A DNA stretch of 7,560 bases from PHAA01 sp964584415 (GCA_964584415.1 CAZOZX010000105.1:1-7560); one strand, 5' to 3'; shown: positions 1 to 7,347, numbered from the stretch's first letter. The notes: a model not told the origin generated them from the letters alone. Program-made: numbers and translations.

Positions 1-48
1 GGTGCCAGCACGACAACCCTGGTAAAGGTAGTAGAAACAGATATTTAG
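1..48 (+). CDS. possible C-terminal tail of a convergent gene, unidentified
   Basis: Frame 1 of the plus strand is open from the window edge to a TAG at 46-48 and would encode the last 15 residues of a protein (GASTTTLVKVVETDI). The residues and codons look protein-like, and a convergent gene ending here would explain why no other gene follows the XdhC-family gene. Fifteen codons cannot identify a family, and a chance open frame of this length is common. A competing minus-strand frame from an ATG at 88-90 is also open to the edge but has no ribosome binding site. Treat as tentative. Confidence 0.2.
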   Translation, partial: GASTTTLVKVVETDI

Positions 49-105
49 TGCAAATCTGCAAGGTCTATAGGCAGCATTCTGAATGAGCATGTCTGTAGGT
101 TAAGG

Positions 106-1146
106 CTAGGATGTTGTTCGTTCTGCCCTTGTCTTTATCATTTCAGCCGCAATGCTTATGGCGATTTCGGCCGGACCTTCGGCTCCGATACTGATACCTA
201 TCGGAGAAAAGACACGATCGAACTCGCTGCTGGCAAAACCCTTTTCCTGCAGGGAACGATAAATGGCATCCCGTTTACTTTTGCTTCCGATCATACCTAG
301 GTAGGCAGGATTACTTCTCAAAACTTGTGCCAATACTTCCTGATCGTAACTGTGTCCCCTGGTGATTATAACTACATAGCTATGTTGGTCAATCCCCAGT
401 TTGGGTACGACTGCGGCAAATCCGCCGACATGTACTTGATATGCATCGGGAAAACGTTCTTTATTGGCATATTCGGGACGATCATCGATTACGATGGTTT
501 TGAAACCAACCATGTCCAGTAAAGGAACCAGTTTTTCCGCTATATGACCACAGCCAAAAATGTAGGCCGGTTCGGCATTGTTTAGACGTTCCACCAGTAA
601 AGCTGTTTCGTTTAGCACATTGTAATTTTTTACGCTTTGAATTTCAGGTATAGGATGTCCTAACCAAGAAGGTCCATTTCCAGAGCTGCTGACAACCTCC
701 CCTTTACTATCGATAAGAAATTGGCTGGTGTTACACTGCGGGGTACTGGAATCGAGCCAGGTTACCAACCAGATTGGCGATTGGAGCTGCAAATGCTTAT
801 TTATTGTATGGATAAACTCCCGGTAATTATTTTCGCCAGCATCGATATACTCGATTAATATACTGACAAATCCTCCGCAGAACATATCCGCGCCAAAGGT
901 CTCGCTGTTCAGGTTTAACTCCAGTAAGCGATTTTGGCGAACCTCGATTACCTCCCTAGCCTGGCGGCGCACAAATGCCTCCAGTATTCCCCCACCGATA
1001 GTCCCAGCGGTTTCTCCATCCTCCCCAACTGCCATGTGGGCCCCCAATTCACGCGGAACCGAACCCCTTTGGTTTATAATAGTTGCAACAGCCAGACTCT
1101 GCCCGCTTTCCAACCATCTGATTATGTCTTTGATTAACGTTCTCAT
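106..1146 (-). CDS. XdhC/CoxI-family molybdenum hydroxylase maturation factor
   Basis: A 346-residue cytoplasmic protein with the full two-part layout of the XdhC family. The N-terminal XdhC/CoxI domain (about 10-100) shows GSVPRELGAHMAV, then GTIGGGILE and the FCGG motif near residue 90. The C-terminal Rossmann-like domain (about 190-340) starts with IFGCGHIAEKL, followed by the IDDRPEYANKERFP stretch, LGMIGSKSKR, and the closing SPIGISIGAEGPAEIAISI signature. Family members bind molybdenum cofactor, help its sulfuration and hand it to xanthine dehydrogenase or aldehyde oxidoreductase-type enzymes. The ATG at 1144-1146 follows a purine-rich GGGGGA site a few bases upstream. It lies 115 nt downstream of the exporter operon on the same strand, and no hydroxylase subunit is visible, so its client enzyme is unknown. 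The family call is firm. Whether it is XdhC proper or a paralogue cannot be told from here. Confidence 0.93.
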   Translation of the reverse strand: MRTLIKDIIRWLESGQSLAVATIINQRGSVPRELGAHMAVGEDGETAGTIGGGILEAFVRRQAREVIEVRQNRLLELNLNSETFGADMFCGGFVSILIEYIDAGENNYREFIHTINKHLQLQSPIWLVTWLDSSTPQCNTSQFLIDSKGEVVSSSGNGPSWLGHPIPEIQSVKNYNVLNETALLVERLNNAEPAYIFGCGHIAEKLVPLLDMVGFKTIVIDDRPEYANKERFPDAYQVHVGGFAAVVPKLGIDQHSYVVIITRGHSYDQEVLAQVLRSNPAYLGMIGSKSKRDAIYRSLQEKGFASSEFDRVFSPIGISIGAEGPAEIAISIAAEMIKTRAERTTS

Positions 1147-1261
1147 TCAATCCCCCCCGACCGCCCCTCTTTTGAAATACTCCGGTAAATCAACGGAGAC
1201 AGGACGGTCTGATGAATAATATGTCCTATTCTTCCTGTAATAGACCTATTGCAGTCCGCTT
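1147..1261. other. intergenic gap between exporter operon and XdhC-family gene
   Basis: This 115-nt gap contains several weak dyads but no clear terminator or promoter. CTCCG (1180-1184) pairs with CGGAG (1194-1198) across a 9-nt loop, and on the minus strand it is followed only by TATTT rather than a T run. AATAGACCTATT (1239-1250) is a near-perfect short palindrome. AGGAC (1201-1205) pairs with GTCCT (1223-1227). A TATTAT box on the minus strand could be a -10, but there is no convincing -35 at 16-18 bp. Read-through from the exporter operon or a weak promoter for the downstream gene are both possible. Confidence 0.4.
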
Positions 1262-3196
1262 TTACTGGGCCACCGCCGGGGTGAATTGGCTGTTATAAAG
1301 TTCGGCATAAAATCCCTGCTTGGCCAGCAGCTGCTGGTGGGTGCCCTGCTCGATTATATTGCCCTGGTTCATGACCAGGATCAGATCAGCATCCCGAATG
1401 GTAGAAAGCCGATGGGCGATCACAAAACTGGTTCGTCCTCTCATCAGCCCGCTCATGGCCTGTTGGATCAGGATCTCGGTTCTGGTGTCGATGTTGCTGG
1501 TAGCCTCATCAAGTATCAGAATGGCCGGGTCAGCTAAAAAGGCCCTGGCAATGGTCAATAACTGCTTTTGACCCTGAGAAATATTGGAGGCCTCTTCATT
1601 AAGCACGGTATTGTACCCCTGGGGCAGGGTGCGGATGAAGTGATCAGCATGAGCCGCCCTGGCCGCTGCCATTATCTCTTCCTCCGTAGCCCCGTCTTTG
1701 CCATAAGCTATATTTTCCCGGATGGTGCCGTTAAACAACCAGGTGTCCTGCAAAACCATACCAAACAATTTACGCAGGTCGCCGCGCTTCATCTCAGTAA
1801 CATCAACCCCATCAACGGTTATCCGCCCCCCGCTGACGTCATAGAAACGCATGATCAAATTTACCAGGGTGGTCTTGCCGGCTCCAGTCGGACCAACAAT
1901 GGCTACCGTCTGCCCCTCTTTTACATCGATGCTCAAATCTTCAATCAAGGGCACATCTTCTTTGTAACTAAATTTGATATGGTCGAATTTCACGTCACCG
2001 CGCGGGAATTCTATTACCTTGGCATCCGTCTTATCCGGTACCTCCTCGGTTTCGTCCAGGACCTCAAAGACCCGCTCAGCTGAAGCTACCGTGGATTGCA
2101 GCACATTGAAGATATTGGCCACCTGCAGGATAGGCTGGGTGAATTGGCGTGTATACTGGATAAAGGCCTGAATATCGCCTATTTCGATTGAACGTTTGGC
2201 AACCAGCAAGCCACCTACGACGCAAACTAATACATAGCCAATATTGCTGACAAAGTTCAGCGCCGGGAAAATAATCCCAGAGATAAATTGGGCCCGCCAT
2301 CCTACCCCATACAGTTCATGGTTAATGCTTTGGAATTTCTGGATGGAATCCTGCTCGTGCCCAAATGCTTTAACAATTTTGTGCCCGCCGTACATTTCCT
2401 CTACATGCCCATTCAATTCGCCGATAGTCTTCTGCTGAGCCCGGAAAAATTTCTGTGAGTTCTTGGTGATGGCAGCAGTAATCAAGCCACTAACCGGCAG
2501 TGAGATCAATGCAATTATAGTCAATATTGGGCTGATGCTGAGCATCATAACCAGGATACCGATGACTGTAGCAACTGAGGTTATAAGTTGGGTCAGGCTC
2601 TGCTGCAAGGTATTGGCGATATTGTCCATATCGTTGGTAACCCGGCTCAGAATCTCGCCATAGGTACGCTGGTCAAAATATTTTAAAGGCAGGCGATCAA
2701 GCTTGGTTTTGACGTCGTTGCGCATCCGGTAAACGGTCAGCTGGGAAACGCTGGCCATAATGTAATTCATAGCATAGGTGAAAGCCGCGCTGATCAGGTA
2801 AAGCACAATCATCAGGAGCAGAATCTTGCCAATGTAATTGAAATCGAAACCTGGAATAGCCTGATGACGAAGTTCATTGATCACCGCCGGGGGCGCATGT
2901 CTTTCCACCGCGGCATTGTACTGCATAATATATGCATAGCGGGCTAATACCCCCTCACCCAGCTTGGTGGTAGCCTTACCCAATACTTTGGGGCCCACAA
3001 TAGCAAACAGGGTGCTGAGTACAGCCAAGCAAAATACGATGATGAAGCGGGTCCGGTCCGGCCTTAAGTAATCCATCAGCCTCTTCATGGTGCCGCGGAA
3101 ATCCTTGGCCTTTTCGACAGTCATCATCATCCCCGGGCCGTGTCGGCCAGGGCCAGGACCTCTTTGCTGATTGGGAGCAGGTTCTTTGGTACTCAT
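1262..3196 (-). CDS. heterodimeric ABC exporter half, catalytic (TM288/BmrD-like) subunit
   Basis: A 644-residue fused exporter half with six membrane helices (about 50-365) followed by an ATPase domain (about 400-635). Visible motifs are Walker A GPTGAGKT (435-442), Q-loop Gln483, Walker B ILILDE with Asp563 and catalytic Glu564, and switch His595 in IAHRLST. The ABC signature is ISQGQ (539-543) instead of LSGGQ. Intact Glu and His with an altered signature is the pattern of the TM288-type partner in heterodimeric exporters, so this subunit should supply the working Walker A/B site. The cytoplasmic N-terminus (about 8-25) is rich in Gly, Pro and Met, and the loop between helices 1 and 2 (about 75-120) is long, as in Firmicute homologues. 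The start is the ATG at 3194-3196: it overlaps the upstream stop as ATGA and has a strong GGAGGAGGAG site 5 nt before it. A longer frame from 3250 lacks this support. The substrate is unknown; drug or lipophilic compound export is inferred. Confidence 0.93.
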   Translation of the reverse strand: MSTKEPAPNQQRGPGPGRHGPGMMMTVEKAKDFRGTMKRLMDYLRPDRTRFIIVFCLAVLSTLFAIVGPKVLGKATTKLGEGVLARYAYIMQYNAAVERHAPPAVINELRHQAIPGFDFNYIGKILLLMIVLYLISAAFTYAMNYIMASVSQLTVYRMRNDVKTKLDRLPLKYFDQRTYGEILSRVTNDMDNIANTLQQSLTQLITSVATVIGILVMMLSISPILTIIALISLPVSGLITAAITKNSQKFFRAQQKTIGELNGHVEEMYGGHKIVKAFGHEQDSIQKFQSINHELYGVGWRAQFISGIIFPALNFVSNIGYVLVCVVGGLLVAKRSIEIGDIQAFIQYTRQFTQPILQVANIFNVLQSTVASAERVFEVLDETEEVPDKTDAKVIEFPRGDVKFDHIKFSYKEDVPLIEDLSIDVKEGQTVAIVGPTGAGKTTLVNLIMRFYDVSGGRITVDGVDVTEMKRGDLRKLFGMVLQDTWLFNGTIRENIAYGKDGATEEEIMAAARAAHADHFIRTLPQGYNTVLNEEASNISQGQKQLLTIARAFLADPAILILDEATSNIDTRTEILIQQAMSGLMRGRTSFVIAHRLSTIRDADLILVMNQGNIIEQGTHQQLLAKQGFYAELYNSQFTPAVAQ

Positions 3197-4926
3197 GCGA
3201 TCTCCTCCTCCGACAGCTGGGAGAGCACTATCTCCCGATAGACCTGGCAACTATTCAGCAGCTCTTTATGAGTTCCCATGCCGACCATTTTTCCTTCGTC
3301 GAGGACGATGATACGATCCGCATTCATGACTGTGCTTACCCGCTGAGCTACAATGATTACGGTAGCATCGGCCGTCTCATGCTTTAAAGCGGCCCGCAGC
3401 CGGGCGTCAGTCTTAAAATCCAGGGCCGAGAAACTGTCATCTAAAATATATATTTCTGGCCGGCGGACCAGGGCCCGGGCAATCGACAAGCGTTGTTTTT
3501 GCCCCCCGGATAGGTTGGTGCCGCCTTGAGCAATCTGGGCATCAAATCCATCCTGCATGGCGGAGATAAACTCCTGAGCCTGGGCAACTTCAGCGGCATG
3601 GTGTATTTCTTCTTCACTGGCTTCAGCTTTGCCATAACGGATATTGTCGGCTATGGTGCCGCTGAAGATAACCGGTGTCTGAGGAACGAATCCGATTTTG
3701 GACCTCAATTCATGTTGCGTCATCTGCCGGACGTCAACTCCATCGACCAGCACCGTTCCACTATCTACATCGTAAAACCGGGCGATCAAATTGATTAAAG
3801 TACTTTTGCCGGAACCGGTTCCGCCGATAATGGCCGTAAACTCTCCGGGGCGCAGGGAAAAATTGATGTCCCGCAAAGCTGGCTCATGTTCCTCGGCACC
3901 GGGATAGGAAAAAATCACATCCTGAAATTCTACCGTGGCCAGCCTTGCCGGAGGAACCCGGGGTATTTCCGGGTCGGAAATCTCCGGCGGGGTATCCAGA
4001 ACCTCATTTATGCGTACCGCTGAGGCCTGGGCCCGCGGTATCATAATGAACAGTATGGTAACCATAATAATCGAAAACATTATCTGCATGGCATACTGCA
4101 TAAATGCCATCATATCACCTATATTGCTGGTGTTTTGGCTGATACGGATGCCGCCGAACCAGATTATGGCGATGGAGGTTAAATTCATTAAAATAATCAT
4201 GATTGGCTGCATAACCGCCATTATTTTGTTGACCTTTATGGATGTTTCAGTCAGGTCCAGATTGGCCTGGTCAAACCTTTGCCGCTCCTGCTCCAAACGG
4301 TTGAAGGCACGGATGACTCTGATTCCGGTAAGGTTTTCACGCAGTACCAGGTTGACTTTATCCAATTTGGCTTGAATGGACCTGAAGAGCGGAACAATGT
4401 ATTGGGCTACCCCAGCAATCAGGAGCAGCATCAAGGGCAGGACCACCACCAGGATCCAGGTTAGACTTTTATCCTTATTGAGTGCCATTATGATGCCGCC
4501 CACGCACATAATGGGTGAGTAAACCATAAACCGCAGCCCCATCACCAACAGGTTCTGAACCTGGGTAATATCGTTGGTGGTGCGGGTGATCAGGGAAGCA
4601 GTGCCAAGCTTATCAAACTCATGCAGGGAATAGTTCTCCACATGCGAGAAAACCAGGTTGCGGGTATCACGACCGAATCCCATACCAACCACGGCTGACA
4701 AAAAGCTGGCCGCAATGGAAAGGCTGGTGCTGGCCAGGGCCACCAGCAGCATATAAGCTCCGTAAGTCAGGATGTAGCTGTTATCGCCCCTCATCATACC
4801 GTTGTTGACCACATTGGCCATAAGAGTAGGCAGAGATAATTCCGCTATAGCCTGAGCGAAGAGTAGTATTATGACCCCTGTGAGTTCCAAATAATAGGGC
4901 TTTAAACCTCGAAACAGTTTCAACAT
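3193..4926 (-). CDS. heterodimeric ABC exporter half, degenerate-site (TM287/BmrC-like) subunit
   Basis: A 577-residue exporter half with six predicted membrane helices (about 13-300) and a C-terminal ATPase domain (about 330-575). Motifs are Walker A GGTGSGKS (368-375, Lys374), Q-loop Gln416, a canonical LSGGQ signature (472-476), Walker B YILDD and D-loop SALD (500-503). Two catalytic residues are replaced: the Glu after Walker B is Asp497, and the switch His is Gln528 (IVAQRVST). These two changes together are known from the degenerate-site subunit of heterodimeric exporters such as TM287 of TM287/288. The intact LSGGQ would complete the working ATP site of the partner encoded immediately downstream. 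The ATG at 4924-4926 follows a GGAGA site about 9 nt upstream, and the gap from the preceding adaptor gene is 31 nt. The two half-transporters are expected to act only as a pair in the cytoplasmic membrane. The transported compound cannot be read from the sequence. Confidence 0.93.
   Translation of the reverse strand: MLKLFRGLKPYYLELTGVIILLFAQAIAELSLPTLMANVVNNGMMRGDNSYILTYGAYMLLVALASTSLSIAASFLSAVVGMGFGRDTRNLVFSHVENYSLHEFDKLGTASLITRTTNDITQVQNLLVMGLRFMVYSPIMCVGGIIMALNKDKSLTWILVVVLPLMLLLIAGVAQYIVPLFRSIQAKLDKVNLVLRENLTGIRVIRAFNRLEQERQRFDQANLDLTETSIKVNKIMAVMQPIMIILMNLTSIAIIWFGGIRISQNTSNIGDMMAFMQYAMQIMFSIIMVTILFIMIPRAQASAVRINEVLDTPPEISDPEIPRVPPARLATVEFQDVIFSYPGAEEHEPALRDINFSLRPGEFTAIIGGTGSGKSTLINLIARFYDVDSGTVLVDGVDVRQMTQHELRSKIGFVPQTPVIFSGTIADNIRYGKAEASEEEIHHAAEVAQAQEFISAMQDGFDAQIAQGGTNLSGGQKQRLSIARALVRRPEIYILDDSFSALDFKTDARLRAALKHETADATVIIVAQRVSTVMNADRIIVLDEGKMVGMGTHKELLNSCQVYREIVLSQLSEEEIA
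3202..3211 (-). promoter_or_regulatory. Shine-Dalgarno site inside the upstream ABC gene
   Basis: On the minus strand this reads GGAGGAGGAG, 5 nt before the ATG at 3194-3196. It is also coding sequence: it encodes part of the SEEE stretch at the C-terminus of the upstream half-transporter. Together with the ATGA stop/start overlap it fixes the start of the second half-transporter and points to coupled, probably equimolar, translation of the two subunits. Confidence 0.85.
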
Positions 4927-4957
4927 GGTTTAATGTCTCCATCTATACAAAGGTTGG

Positions 4958-6103
4958 TTATTGAACTTTGATCGTCTTTCCGTCCGTCAATTGCCCTACA
5001 TTGGAAACGGCTACCCGTTCTCCTTCATTCAAACCGGAAACTACCAGGATATACTGATCGTTGCCCAAACCGGTAGTTACTTCTCTTTGAGTGGCTTTGT
5101 TGTCCTGGATAACGTAGACGTAATTCTTACCATCAACAACCTGGATTGCGGTCCTGGGAATCACTAACCCGGCAGCCTTGAGGTTCAATGTACTATGAGC
5201 GGATAAGCCCGCCATTAGACCCTGATCATTTGGCAATGCGATTTCTATCGGGAACAGCTCGCCTGTGCTAACCGCTATGGGGCCTATGGTGGTGATCGTA
5301 CCCTTAAAAACTGTACCCGGGTAACTGTCAACAGTGACATCCATTCCCTGACCCGCTGTCAGTAACCGTAATTGGTCCTGGGCTATGGTGCTTTTTAATT
5401 TCAGTACGGAATTGTCCACAATCGATATTACTGGGGTTCCAGCCGTAACCACCTGCCCGATATTTACGTTCTGGGTGGTCACAATGCCATCAATGGGACT
5501 GCGGATGGTACTTATGTCTATCTGGATCTGGTAATTTCTGACCGAGGCAAAAGCCGCATCGGTCATGGCCCGTGCCTGTGACAGGGTAGGACCGGAGGCA
5601 GTTTGATACTGCTTTTCGGCAATAGTCAGCTTATCCCGGGCGTCGTCCATCTGGCTTTGCGATACCGCTCCCGCATTGAACAAGGTTTGGATGCGGTCAA
5701 AGTTAACCTGGGCCGAGTCCAGATTGGTCTTACTTATAACAGCTGCATTTTCGGCAGCCTGAGCAGCTGCCTGGGCGCCTTTGTGGTTGGCTTCAGCCTG
5801 CATCAATTGACCCTGTAAGGCCTGGATGTCAAGGGTCATCAGCACATCTCCGCTTTTTACCCGGTCTCCCGCTTTATGAGGCAGCGATATCACCTGCCCG
5901 GTTATCCGGCTCGATATATCGGCCGTCTGGGTTGGCAGGAGAACTCCGCCGAACTCCAGATTACTTTCCAGTTCTTGATTGGCAGCAACCGCTGTGGCCA
6001 CCGGCAGGTTCTGGCTGGTTTTCTGACTGGAACACCCGGCCACTGTGGACAACAACAGCATAGCAGCCAGGATAAAGATTGTAATATGATGTCTTTTTTG
6101 CAT
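4958..6103 (-). CDS. efflux periplasmic/extracytoplasmic adaptor lipoprotein (RND/HlyD-type MFP)
   Basis: A 381-residue membrane fusion protein. The N-terminus is a lipoprotein signal: basic MQKRHH, a hydrophobic core, then lipobox VAGC with Cys24 as the predicted lipidated residue. The order after that is typical of the family: a first lipoyl half (about 62-95, ITGQVISLPHKAGDRVKSGDVL), an Ala/Gln-rich coiled-coil hairpin (about 95-195), a second lipoyl half (about 200-230, IRSPIDGIVTTQNVNIGQVV), a beta-barrel (about 233-305), and a membrane-proximal domain (about 312-381, VIPRTAIQVVDGKNYVYVI). Such adaptors link an inner-membrane pump to outer components or the cell surface. The RND-type architecture would usually sit beside an RND or MacB pump, yet the next genes are a heterodimeric ABC exporter. 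The ATG at 6101-6103 follows GGGGAGGG by about 6 nt, and the upstream gene ends 13 nt away. The family call is firm. Pairing with the ABC exporter is inferred from the operon. Confidence 0.92.
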   Translation of the reverse strand: MQKRHHITIFILAAMLLLSTVAGCSSQKTSQNLPVATAVAANQELESNLEFGGVLLPTQTADISSRITGQVISLPHKAGDRVKSGDVLMTLDIQALQGQLMQAEANHKGAQAAAQAAENAAVISKTNLDSAQVNFDRIQTLFNAGAVSQSQMDDARDKLTIAEKQYQTASGPTLSQARAMTDAAFASVRNYQIQIDISTIRSPIDGIVTTQNVNIGQVVTAGTPVISIVDNSVLKLKSTIAQDQLRLLTAGQGMDVTVDSYPGTVFKGTITTIGPIAVSTGELFPIEIALPNDQGLMAGLSAHSTLNLKAAGLVIPRTAIQVVDGKNYVYVIQDNKATQREVTTGLGNDQYILVVSGLNEGERVAVSNVGQLTDGKTIKVQ

Positions 6104-6116
6104 AACCAGCCCTCCC

Positions 6117-6815
6117 CTAATTGATATGAATCTTGACGGTGGCGTTCATGCCAGGCATCAGGATCAGGTCTTCAGCATTGGTGATGACGATCCGCACCGG
6201 GATCAACTGGGTGACCTTGGAATAGGTACCACTGGTATTAAGAGATATGCCGGTTCCCAGGGCAGAGTTGGTGGCCTGGCCGACTTGGTCCACATAACCG
6301 GTGAACTTCTTTCTCGGATAGGCATCAATCTTGATATCCACTGCTTGGCCGGATTGAATGTGAAGAATATCGGTCTCCTCTATATTGGCTTTGATATAAG
6401 GATGCCCGGTATCGGCTATGGTGGCAATTTCCATGCCCGGGCTCAACACCTCGCCCCGGACCACGTTACTAATAATGACCTTGCCATCCATAGGGGACTT
6501 GATGTCAGCTTTGGACACCAGGGTATCAGCTGAGTTAGCCAGGGCGGAAGGATTCAGACTAGTAGTCGAAATAAGGTTGCTGGTATCCTGTTTACCTAAA
6601 ACCTGTCCGGCTTTTACCTGGTCTCCAACTTGCACATTCCATTCCTTTAGTTTGCCGGTGATTTCCGGGGTGAGGGTTACCATATCAGCGGTGACCGCGG
6701 CATTCTGGGTGGAAAAGTAATTTATACTCTCATAAATATAGTAGGCCAGCCCGGCCAGGCCTCCGACTAAAACCACTATTCCGGCAATAGTTAAAATTTT
6801 CTTGATTTTATTCAT
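6117..6815 (-). CDS. short membrane-anchored HlyD/EmrA-like efflux adaptor
   Basis: A 232-residue adaptor with a single N-terminal membrane helix (about 7-29) after a Lys-rich start, so it is anchored in the cytoplasmic membrane facing outward. Lipoyl half 1 (about 44-78, LTPEITGKLKEWNVQVGDQV) and half 2 (about 103-135, IKSPMDGKVIISNVVRGEVL) are joined by only about 25 residues rich in Ser, Thr, Asn and Ala. The long coiled-coil hairpin usual in HlyD/EmrA proteins is therefore missing. A beta-barrel (about 138-190) and a closing strand region (about 200-232, PGMNATVKIHI) follow. The reading frame is continuous, so this is a compact form and not a frameshift. The start overlaps the MarR stop as ATGA (6812-6815), with GGAGG and GGGAG purine tracts just upstream. 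It differs from the second adaptor in anchor and length, so the two are not a recent duplication. Confidence 0.88.
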   Translation of the reverse strand: MNKIKKILTIAGIVVLVGGLAGLAYYIYESINYFSTQNAAVTADMVTLTPEITGKLKEWNVQVGDQVKAGQVLGKQDTSNLISTTSLNPSALANSADTLVSKADIKSPMDGKVIISNVVRGEVLSPGMEIATIADTGHPYIKANIEETDILHIQSGQAVDIKIDAYPRKKFTGYVDQVGQATNSALGTGISLNTSGTYSKVTQLIPVRIVITNAEDLILMPGMNATVKIHIN

Positions 6816-7267
6816 TCTCCCGCCTCCCTCTGGCTATTAGGTACAAGTATCTCAGTCATGCGTTTAAGCATGAACTCAAGTTCATCCAGGTCTGCCTCCG
6901 GCAGCTTACCCAGTTTCTCGGTAAAACTTCGCCGGATCTCAACGAAAGCCGATCGGAATGTAATATGGCCTTGCTCGGTCAGTTCGATGCGCACCACCCT
7001 GCGGTCTTCTTCATCCAGTTTTCGGGACACCAGCTGGCAATCGCTGAGCTTATCCACCAGGGGAGTCAGCTGCTGCTTGGAGATCTTCAGCAAGCCTGCC
7101 AGTTCCGACATGGGCAGCGAGTTGCGGCGATACAGAATCCCTAAAGTATGGAATTGGGTTGGGCTTAACCTGGTGCGGGTTATATGTTCGGCCGGCTTCA
7201 GATACTCATGTTTGATCAGACCAAAGAAGCTCATGAAGTCACCGGCTACCTTCTCAACTTTACTCAT
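6812..7267 (-). CDS. MarR-family transcriptional regulator
   Basis: A 151-residue protein of normal MarR length. N-terminal and C-terminal helices (about 1-28 and 104-142) would form the dimer interface. Between them is a winged helix-turn-helix: LSPTQFHTLGIL (35-46), the SELAGLLKISKQQLTPLVDKL turn and recognition helix (about 54-74), and the wing with the family DRR motif (88-90, in DEEDRRVVRIELTEQG). MarR proteins usually repress efflux genes and are released by small ligands, often phenolic or lipophilic. The start chosen is the ATG at 7265-7267 with an AGGTGA site just upstream. An in-frame TTG at 7301-7303 is rejected because it lies at the predicted transcription start and has no binding site. 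It is the first gene of the operon and its promoter carries a palindrome, so it probably controls its own expression together with the adaptors and pump. Confidence 0.93.
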   Translation of the reverse strand: MSKVEKVAGDFMSFFGLIKHEYLKPAEHITRTRLSPTQFHTLGILYRRNSLPMSELAGLLKISKQQLTPLVDKLSDCQLVSRKLDEEDRRVVRIELTEQGHITFRSAFVEIRRSFTEKLGKLPEADLDELEFMLKRMTEILVPNSQREAGE

Positions 7268-7271
7268 TCTC

Positions 7272-7277
7272 TCACCT
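7272..7277 (-). promoter_or_regulatory. Shine-Dalgarno site of the MarR gene
   Basis: The minus strand reads AGGTGA, then GAGA, then ATG. This is the only good ribosome site near the 5' end of the gene and decides the start at 7267 over the TTG codon 12 codons upstream. Confidence 0.8.
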
Positions 7278-7307
7278 GCCAATTTGAAATCTAAGAATAA
7301 CAAAACC

Positions 7308-7336
7308 AGTATATATCAAGGCGCCATATTGGTAAA
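7308..7336 (-). promoter_or_regulatory. predicted sigma-A promoter of the efflux operon
   Basis: On the minus strand, TTTACC (7331-7336, 4 of 6 to TTGACA) is followed after exactly 17 bp by TATACT (7308-7313, 5 of 6 to TATAAT). Transcription would start near 7301, giving a leader of about 34 nt that contains the AGGTGA site of the MarR gene. No other promoter is evident before the following four genes, which are packed with overlaps or gaps of at most 31 nt, so this should drive the whole operon. The prediction is by eye. Confidence 0.6.
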
Positions 7337-7347
7337 TAATAATTTAC
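7332..7347. promoter_or_regulatory. candidate MarR operator palindrome over the -35 box
   Basis: GTAAAT (7332-7337) and ATTTAC (7342-7347) form a perfect inverted repeat with a 4-nt spacer. The 16-bp size fits a typical MarR dimer site. It covers five of the six -35 bases, so a bound dimer would block RNA polymerase. A related site with one matching half lies one repeat unit upstream (7349-7364). The identity of the binding protein is inferred from the adjacent MarR gene. The AT-rich composition makes chance dyads more likely than usual. Confidence 0.5.

Noticed and set aside
1..90. Minus-strand frame from an ATG at 88-90, open to the window edge
   Set aside because: There is no ribosome binding site, the translation is rich in Cys and Tyr without recognisable motifs, and it competes with a more protein-like plus-strand frame.
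1180..1198. Hairpin as a rho-independent terminator after the exporter operon
   Set aside because: The stem is only 5 bp with a 9-nt loop, and no T run follows on the minus strand.
1568..2083. Plus-strand open frame of 171 codons opposite the second ABC half
   Set aside because: It lies wholly antisense to the conserved ATPase domain and shows no family features, so it is a shadow of that gene.
3197..3250. Longer start for the second ABC half, adding 18 residues
   Set aside because: The extension overlaps the upstream gene, its sequence is the out-of-frame reading of that gene's C-terminus, and the ATG at 3194-3196 has a far better binding site and the ATGA overlap.
3935..4375. Plus-strand open frame of 146 codons opposite the first ABC half
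   Set aside because: Its hydrophobic stretches are the reverse reading of membrane-helix codons of the real gene; no binding site or context supports it.
7268..7303. TTG start for the MarR gene, adding 12 residues
   Set aside because: It has no ribosome binding site, lies at the predicted transcription start, and the ATG at 7265-7267 has AGGTGA just upstream and gives the usual family length.
7314..7319. TTGATA on the minus strand as a -35 box for a second promoter
   Set aside because: No acceptable -10 occurs 16-18 bp downstream; the pair TTTACC/TATACT with 17-bp spacing is much better.
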